In this document: positions 35,881 through 41,519 of the stretch, piece by piece
Numbering within the stretch: position 1 is the first letter of the stretch
Layout: each line of letters starts with the position of its first letter
NCBI GenBank assembly: GCA_013044185.1
Contig: JABEUX010000124.1
Coordinates: 1 to 41,519 of the forward strand
DNA length: 41,519 nucleotides
Reading direction: 5' to 3'
Origin: Vulcanimicrobiota bacterium
GTDB taxonomy: Bacteria > Vulcanimicrobiota > Vulcanimicrobiia > Vulcanimicrobiales > Vulcanimicrobiaceae
Position numbers and translations under genes: made by a program
Notes under the pieces: generated by a model
What the model saw: only the letters and a program-made list of their open reading frames with translations
Database searches by the model: none
What the model was told of the DNA's origin: nothing

Positions 35881-37301
35881 CGGTGCAGCAGATGCTCGGC
35901 GGCGAGACGCCCCGAGATCACCACCATCGGCACCCCCGATCCCGGGCGCGTTCCGCTCCCGGCGAAGACGAGTCCTGGGAAACGCCTATCGTGCATCGGC
36001 GGTCGAAACGCTCCCATCTGATCGAGGGTATGCTCGGGGCCGAACGCCGCGCCGTGCATGAGCCCAAGTTCGCTCGCCCACTCCGCGGGGCCGCGCATGC
36101 GCTCGACTTCGATAAACTCGCGCATCTCTCCAACCTCCCCTTCGAGGCGTTCGAAGATCCGCTTTCGGAACGCCGCGAGATCGCCTTCGCGGAGCGCCGT
36201 GAGGTTCGGGACCGGGGCGAGCACGAGCAGCGCGCTGCCGTCGGAGGGCGCCGCACTCGCATCGCGAGCGACCGGATTGTAGACGTACAGGAGCGGGTCA
36301 TCGGGCAAGCGCCCAGCGTCGAGCGCGCGATAGGCGCTCCACGGATCGTCGGGCAAAAAAACGGAATGATAGGGCAGATCGACGCGTCGGCGGAGGCCGA
36401 GATAGAGACAGAGCGCGCTATGTCCGTAGCGCATCGCGCGAAAACGTGGAGCCCGCGCTCCGAGGAGCGCGAGCGCGGGCTCGCGATCCGCGGCAACGAC
36501 CACCGCATCGGCCTCAAAGCGCTCCTCCGAGGCGTGCGCGCGCCACGATCCCGTCGCGCTACGCTCGAGCCGATCGACGCGCCGACCGTAGGAGAACTCC
36601 ACTCCCAACGCCCGCACGGCGTCGACGAATGCGTCGACGATACTCGCCATTCCACCCGGTGCGAACCAGATGCCCTCGATCGCTTCGACGGTTGGAAGCA
36701 ACGCATACATTGCGGGCGCCCGTAACGGCGAGGTGCCGAGATAGAGCGATTGAAAGGTCAGCGCATCGACCAAGCGCGGCCGGTGAAAGGAGCGCTCGGT
36801 GAAGCGACGCAAGGAGCCCGCGATCCACGGGCGCATGCGTCCGGGGCGCGCGAGCAACGCGGCAAAGGAGAGCAGCGTGTGGTCGCGTTCGAGGACCTGC
36901 CGGCGCGCGTCGCGATAGGCCCCGTGTACCCGCGCGAAATAATCGAGCGCGCGTGCGCTCACTCCGGGCTCGAAACGTTCGAACTCCGCGAGCAGCAATG
37001 CGATATCGGAGTGCATGGCAAAGCGTTCGCCGTCGCGCCACCGGACTTCGTAACCGGGTTCGAGGCGCATCAATTCCAAATCGGCGAAGCGTCGTGCGCC
37101 GAGCGCTTCTTCCAGCACGTCGGTCATTACGACGAGCGTCGGCCCGAGATCGAATCGATACGCGCCGCTGCTCCACGCCTGCGCTCGCCCACCAGGACGA
37201 TCGGCGGCTTCGAGGACGCGTACCGAGATGCCGGCGCGTGCGAGGTGGAGCGCGGCACTCAACCCCGCAAAACCCGCACCGACGACCAAGGCGGACTTCA
37301 C
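35877..37301 (-). CDS. CrtI/CrtN-family carotenoid desaturase or oxidoreductase (copy A)
   Basis: VVGAGFAGLSAALHLARAGISVRVLEAADRPGGRAQAWSSGAYRFDLGPTLVVMTDVLEEAL..LTFQSLYLGTSPLRAPAMYALLP..GLVFAGSGTRPGSGVPMVVISG; GTG 37301 preferred over track start 37913. Confidence 0.88.
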   Translation of the reverse strand: MKSALVVGAGFAGLSAALHLARAGISVRVLEAADRPGGRAQAWSSGAYRFDLGPTLVVMTDVLEEALGARRFADLELMRLEPGYEVRWRDGERFAMHSDIALLLAEFERFEPGVSARALDYFARVHGAYRDARRQVLERDHTLLSFAALLARPGRMRPWIAGSLRRFTERSFHRPRLVDALTFQSLYLGTSPLRAPAMYALLPTVEAIEGIWFAPGGMASIVDAFVDAVRALGVEFSYGRRVDRLERSATGSWRAHASEERFEADAVVVAADREPALALLGARAPRFRAMRYGHSALCLYLGLRRRVDLPYHSVFLPDDPWSAYRALDAGRLPDDPLLYVYNPVARDASAAPSDGSALLVLAPVPNLTALREGDLAAFRKRIFERLEGEVGEMREFIEVERMRGPAEWASELGLMHGAAFGPEHTLDQMGAFRPPMHDRRFPGLVFAGSGTRPGSGVPMVVISGRLAAEHLLHR

Positions 37302-37325
37302 GCCGAAGGCTCCGAACCGCGCGCT

Positions 37326-37772
37326 ATGCCGATTCTCGAAAGCCTCCACGTCGCCGCGGGCGTGCTTTGGCTTGGGAACTTTGTGGTAACCGGTATCTGG
37401 GCAACGCGCGCGTTCCGTTCCGGCGACGAACGACTGCGCCGCTTCGCCGTCCGCGAAATTCTCTTCACGGATATGATCTTTACCCTGATTTTCGGAACGG
37501 CGGTCATCACCACCGGGCTCGCGTTGGCTTCCCGGCTCGGAATCGCCCCCTGGCAGACGCTCTGGACGCGGGACGCGCTCGCCATTGCGATCGGAAGCGG
37601 CGCACTCTGGCTCGCAGTGCTCCTCCCGCTCGAAATCCAGATGGAGCGCCGAGCTCGCGCCGGCGACGACGCCGCACTCACCCGCCCGTTTCTCGCCTGG
37701 AGCATCCTCGGCTGGACGATGACCCTCGCACTCTTCGCGATCATCTATCTGATGCTCGCAAAACCGGTGTAG
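37326..37772 (+). CDS. DUF2269-like integral membrane protein
   Basis: MPILESLHVAAGVLWLGNFVVTGIWATRAF..ILFTDMIFTLIFGTAVITTGLALA..; four predicted hydrophobic segments. Confidence 0.7.
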   Translation: MPILESLHVAAGVLWLGNFVVTGIWATRAFRSGDERLRRFAVREILFTDMIFTLIFGTAVITTGLALASRLGIAPWQTLWTRDALAIAIGSGALWLAVLLPLEIQMERRARAGDDAALTRPFLAWSILGWTMTLALFAIIYLMLAKPV

Positions 37773-38593
37773 GCGCGCACCCAGCAGCGAATCGCGCGCG
37801 CAATTTTCGCCGGAGTCGGCACGATCGCTCTCCCGGCGTCGGGATTGAATCCGCGCCGCTCCACCTCCTCGACGATGCCGCCGTAAATATCGGCGGTCGC
37901 TAATAACGCCCAACGCGAGCCGTCGTTCGGCACCCGTGCGGCGAGAACGAACGCTTCGCGATAATCCTTGCGTGCGAGCTGCGCGAGCGCGCGCATTACC
38001 TCGCGACGCCCGATGCGTTCGACCTCTCGCTCCGGGAGATAGGTACGACCGCTCCGTTCGTCCTCGGCGACATCGCGGAGAATGTTGGTGTACTGCATGG
38101 CAATGCCCAGCCGTTCGCCGCGTGCGAGCGAATCTTCATCGCTCGCGCCGAGAATCGCCATCGAACAACGCCCGACCGTTCCGGCGACCGCGCGCGCGTA
38201 TCGTTCTAACTCGGCGTAGGTTGCAATCGGGCTCGGCTCCAGATCGCTCTCGCAACCGGCGACGAGCGCGAGGATATCCTCGATCGCGATGGGGAAGCGC
38301 TCGATCGCCCGCGCGACCGCTGCGCCCCACGGCGCTTCGCTCGCAAACGCACCGTGCGATATCGCTTCGACGCTCCGCCGCAGCATGGCGAAGCCCGTAC
38401 GCCGCTCGTCGAGCGTCGGCCCGGGTTCGTCGGCGAGATCGTCGGCGCTGCGAAAGAGGCCGTAGAGCGCTTCGACCGCTTCGCGTTTTGCGCGCGGCAG
38501 CACGCGCGTGCTGAAATAAAAACTCTTCGCGTGTACGCGCATCACCTGCGCGCACCAACGCGCGGAGCGAGCGAAATCCTCCGGATCGTTCAC
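37745..38593 (-). CDS. crtB: Phytoene/squalene synthase
   Basis: HAKSFYFSTRVLPRAKREAVEALYGLFRSADDLADE..GRCSMAILGA..GIAMQYTNILRDVAEDERSGRTYLP; both Asp-rich motifs. Alternative start 38659. Confidence 0.9.
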   Translation of the reverse strand: MNDPEDFARSARWCAQVMRVHAKSFYFSTRVLPRAKREAVEALYGLFRSADDLADEPGPTLDERRTGFAMLRRSVEAISHGAFASEAPWGAAVARAIERFPIAIEDILALVAGCESDLEPSPIATYAELERYARAVAGTVGRCSMAILGASDEDSLARGERLGIAMQYTNILRDVAEDERSGRTYLPEREVERIGRREVMRALAQLARKDYREAFVLAARVPNDGSRWALLATADIYGGIVEEVERRGFNPDAGRAIVPTPAKIARAIRCWVRAYTGFASIR

Positions 38594-38615
38594 ATCCGAT
38601 GGGGTTTGCTCGCGC

Positions 38616-40094
38616 TCACCCAAGCTCCTCGCAGATACGTTCGACGCTCTGAAGGGCACCGAGCGTCACCAGCGGCAAGCCGGTCGCGGGGCGGGTTGAG
38701 GCCCCCGCGAAATAACAATTCTTGAGCTTCGCATGCCGATTGTCGGGGCGCATCGGGCCGATTTGAAAAACATCGTGCGAGAGCCCGAACGCCGAACCGC
38801 GGTTGAGTGAGAGTTCGTCCTGAAATTCCAGCGGCGTTCGCGACTTCACCCAGCGAATACGGGAGCGGAGCCCCGGCAAACGCCGTTCCTCGACGATCCG
38901 CAACGCACGGTCGACGATCGCATCGCGCTCGCCCGCCCAATCGACGACGCCCTCGAGCGAGGGAGCGGGAACGAGGAGGTAGAGCGCCTCTTTCCCCGGC
39001 GGTGCCATCCTCGGATCGCTCGCCCCCGGAGCGCAGAGATAGATCGCGGGATCCTCGGGGATCCGCCCCCGCTCGAAGATATCGGCACAGGTCGCGCGCA
39101 GGTCGCTCGGCATCAAAAACTCGTGATGGAGGAGATCGTCGTAGCGCTCCTCCAACGCGGCATAGACGAGCAACGCCGAGGGTGTGTGGCGCATCCGTAG
39201 GGAGCGATGCTCGGGCTCGCCGAGTAGCCGATCGTAGGCGTAGGGAAGGTCGGCATTGAGCACGATCGCATCGCATTCGATGCGCTCGCCTCCGCCGGTG
39301 CGCACCGCGACGACGCGCTCGCCGCTGCGCTCGACCTCCGCGATCTCCGTATCGTAGCGAATCTGCGCACCATTACTCCGCGCGGCACGATCGAGCGCAC
39401 GCGGAAGCGCGCCGATTCCACCGAGGGGAAAGAATATGCCTTCGCCGAGTTCGGTAAAGAGCAGGAGCCGATAGAGCAGCGGAGCGTCGAAGGGGGACAT
39501 TCCGAGATACATCGACTGGAACGAGAACGCACCGGCGACGCGCGGATCGCGGAAACTTCGCAATGCCTGCGCTCCCAAGTGCCGGAACGCACCGGTCGAG
39601 AAGAGCGCGGCGATCCGTTCCGGAGAGAGAAAGTGAGCGAACGAACGAATGCGCTCGCCGACAAAGAGACGGCGCGAGCGTTGATAGGCATCGGCGGCGT
39701 CGGCAAAATAGCGCAGAAACCCACCGCTCGATCCCGGAGCGAATGCCTCGAGCGAGCGCATCGTCTCGGAGAGCAGCGAGGAGATGACGAGATTCTTTCC
39801 GTCGGCGTAATTCAAACGATAGTTCGGACGTAGGCGCAGCATCGGCACCTCGCGGTCGAAGTCGCCACCCCAGCGCGCGAACGCCTCGCGGTAGACATCC
39901 GGCATAAACAGCAGCGTAGGGCCGAGATCGAAGGTGAATCCATCCCAGGTCATCGCTGCGGCGCGCCCGCCCGGGAGGCTCTGCTTTTCGAAGAGGCTCA
40001 CGCGATACCCGTGATGCGCGAGAAGCGCCGCAGCGGTCAGGCCGGCGACCCCGGCCCCCACGATAACGATATGCCTCGACGATGCTGCGCTCAT
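38616..40094 (-). CDS. crtI: CrtI/CrtN-family phytoene desaturase (copy B)
   Basis: IVIVGAGVAGLTAAALLAHHGYRVSLFEKQSLPGGRAAAMTWDGFTFDLGPTLLFMPDVYREAF..FSFQSMYLGMSPFDAPLLYRLL..FFPLGGIGALPRAL..YFAGASTRPATGLPLVTLGAL. Confidence 0.92.
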   Translation of the reverse strand: MSAASSRHIVIVGAGVAGLTAAALLAHHGYRVSLFEKQSLPGGRAAAMTWDGFTFDLGPTLLFMPDVYREAFARWGGDFDREVPMLRLRPNYRLNYADGKNLVISSLLSETMRSLEAFAPGSSGGFLRYFADAADAYQRSRRLFVGERIRSFAHFLSPERIAALFSTGAFRHLGAQALRSFRDPRVAGAFSFQSMYLGMSPFDAPLLYRLLLFTELGEGIFFPLGGIGALPRALDRAARSNGAQIRYDTEIAEVERSGERVVAVRTGGGERIECDAIVLNADLPYAYDRLLGEPEHRSLRMRHTPSALLVYAALEERYDDLLHHEFLMPSDLRATCADIFERGRIPEDPAIYLCAPGASDPRMAPPGKEALYLLVPAPSLEGVVDWAGERDAIVDRALRIVEERRLPGLRSRIRWVKSRTPLEFQDELSLNRGSAFGLSHDVFQIGPMRPDNRHAKLKNCYFAGASTRPATGLPLVTLGALQSVERICEELG

Positions 40095-40177
40095 CTCGCT
40101 GCGGGTAACCCACGGGACGCGCGCACGGTTGCCCGGCGCACGGGACGCTCGTCGTACGCGCGCGAAGAGAGCCGAGG

Positions 40178-41485
40178 ATGGCCAAAACGCGAGCGGTATT
40201 CTTCTGCAGCGCCTGCGGATTTGAATCCGCACGCTGGCTCGGGCGTTGCCCGCAATGCTCGGCATGGAACACCTTCGAGGAGCGCCCGCGCGAAGCGTCG
40301 CGCCCGATGCGCTCGATGCGCGGCGCAGCAGTCGAACCGATTCCGCTGCACGACGTCGAGAGCGCGCATCACGTTCGCATACCGACCGGGATGCCGGAGT
40401 TCGATGTCGTGCTCGGCGGCGGCATCGTGCCGGGAAGCGTCACCTTAGTCGGCGGCCCGCCCGGCGCCGGGAAATCGACGTTGCTCCTGCAGATCGCCGC
40501 GCGCCTCCAACTCGGCGGCCCCGTTCTCTACGTCTGCGGCGAAGAGTCGGCCGCGCAAGTGAAATTACGCGCCGCTCGTTTGAAACTCGATTCCTCACTG
40601 CTGCTCTTTCCCGAGACCGATCTCCATGCCGTTCTCGATGCTGCGGCACGAATCGCGCCGCGCGCGATGATCGTCGACTCGATCCAAACCGTGCGGCTAC
40701 CCGAGAGCGAGAGCTACGCCGGGAGCGTCGGCCAGGTGCGCGACTGCACGCAGGCGTTGGTCGAGTTCTCGAAGCGTACCGGTTGCGCGACCTTCATCGT
40801 CGGGCACGTTACCAAAGACGGCAGCATCGCCGGCCCACGCCTGCTCGAACATCTCGTCGATACCGTGCTCTATTTCGAGGGCGAGGTTCAGGGCGATTAT
40901 CGAATATTACGTGCATATAAGAATCGTTTCGGCTCGATCGATGAGATCTGCGTCTTCTCCATGCACGACGACGGGCTCCACGATGTCGCCAATCCCTCGG
41001 AGATCTTTCTCGCCGGGCGCGACGCCCGCCCGAGCGGGAGTTGCGTCGTCGCTTCGATTCTCGGCTCGCGCCCAGTGCTCGTCGAGGTTCAAGCGCTCGT
41101 CGGTGAGAGCAGCTTTGGAACGCCGCGCCGACTCGCAAACAATCTCGACCCGGCGCGGCTCGCGATGATTATCGCCGTGCTCGAACGGCGCGCCGGCATG
41201 ATGCTCGGATCGCACGATATCTACGCCTCGGTCGCCGGCGGGCTGCGCGTCAGCGAGCCCGCCGCCGATCTCGGCATCGCGCTGGCGATCGCATCATCGT
41301 TGCGCGACCGCGCGGTCGGCGCGGAGGTCGTCGCGTACGGCGAACTCGGGCTCTCCGGCGAAGTGCGCGCGGTGAGTGCGGCCTCCCGGCGAGCGGCGGA
41401 GGCAAAGCGGCTCGGATACGGGACGCATATCAGCGCGGAGCGTTTTCCCGATATTGGCTCGGCGATCGCCGAGGTGCTGGGCTAG
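40178..41485 (+). CDS. radA: DNA repair protein RadA/Sms
   Basis: Zinc finger CSACGFESARWLGRCPQC; Walker A LVGGPPGAGKSTLLLQ; KNRFGSIDEICVFSM; Lon-like C-terminal domain. Confidence 0.96.
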   Translation: MAKTRAVFFCSACGFESARWLGRCPQCSAWNTFEERPREASRPMRSMRGAAVEPIPLHDVESAHHVRIPTGMPEFDVVLGGGIVPGSVTLVGGPPGAGKSTLLLQIAARLQLGGPVLYVCGEESAAQVKLRAARLKLDSSLLLFPETDLHAVLDAAARIAPRAMIVDSIQTVRLPESESYAGSVGQVRDCTQALVEFSKRTGCATFIVGHVTKDGSIAGPRLLEHLVDTVLYFEGEVQGDYRILRAYKNRFGSIDEICVFSMHDDGLHDVANPSEIFLAGRDARPSGSCVVASILGSRPVLVEVQALVGESSFGTPRRLANNLDPARLAMIIAVLERRAGMMLGSHDIYASVAGGLRVSEPAADLGIALAIASSLRDRAVGAEVVAYGELGLSGEVRAVSAASRRAAEAKRLGYGTHISAERFPDIGSAIAEVLG

Positions 41486-41491
41486 GAGATC

Positions 41492-41519
41492 GTGCAGCTC
41501 TTCGAACTCGTTCCCAATC
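41492..41519 (+). CDS. Start of a truncated CDS downstream of radA
   Basis: GTG 6 bp after the radA stop, with a purine-rich AGGAGA just upstream; too short to identify. Confidence 0.3.

Noticed and set aside
35877-37913. 678-aa minus ORF as a fused desaturase
   Set aside because: N-terminal ~200 aa are the antisense of the plus-strand DUF2269-like gene; desaturase starts at GTG 37301.
1-41519. CRISPR arrays, restriction-modification, toxin-antitoxin or phage defence systems
   Set aside because: No regularly spaced repeats and no cas, restriction or toxin-like proteins seen; the only tandem repeat is the 3 x 17 bp unit.

Overview
GC-rich, gene-dense bacterial chromosome window. It is probably from a non-Firmicute Terrabacteria or Eremiobacterota-like lineage; that assignment is an inference from gene content only. 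Left to right: (1) free-Met-R-sulfoxide reductase msrC and msrB flanking a PAS/GAF histidine kinase, a CheY-like response regulator and a REC-PAS-GGDEF-EAL protein; (2) a decayed ~3 kb integrative element inserted in the 3' end of a tRNA-Thr(GGT) gene, with 21-bp att repeats, paired 19-bp integrase-type sites, a pseudogenised tyrosine integrase, an IS1380-family remnant, a katG 3' tail and an intact lipocalin gene; (3) a tRNA cluster Tyr-Gly-Thr (-) plus tRNA-Thr(TGT) (+); (4) a block syntenic with the Firmicutes yacL-ispD-ispF-gltX-cysE-cysS-rlmB-sigH region, where the gltX position holds only a stand-alone protein resembling the GltX C-terminal anticodon-binding domain; (5) hemW and a fakA-plsX-degV-degV fatty-acid kinase/PlsX operon; (6) a cupredoxin lipoprotein, rpmB, a 6PGDH-family dehydrogenase, an alpha/beta hydrolase, a pyridoxal kinase-like gene, thiL, rpe and yebC; (7) a 1086-aa protein fusing two GT-C glycosyltransferase modules; (8) a carotenoid cluster (prenyl synthase, plsC, cmk, GT2, acyltransferase, two CrtI-like desaturases, phytoene/squalene synthase); (9) radA. 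The most interesting items are the orphan GltX C-terminal domain, the tRNA-Thr element, the GT-C fusion with an inserted soluble segment, and the predicted glycosyl/acyl carotenoid cluster. All calls come from reading motifs by eye; no database search was run.
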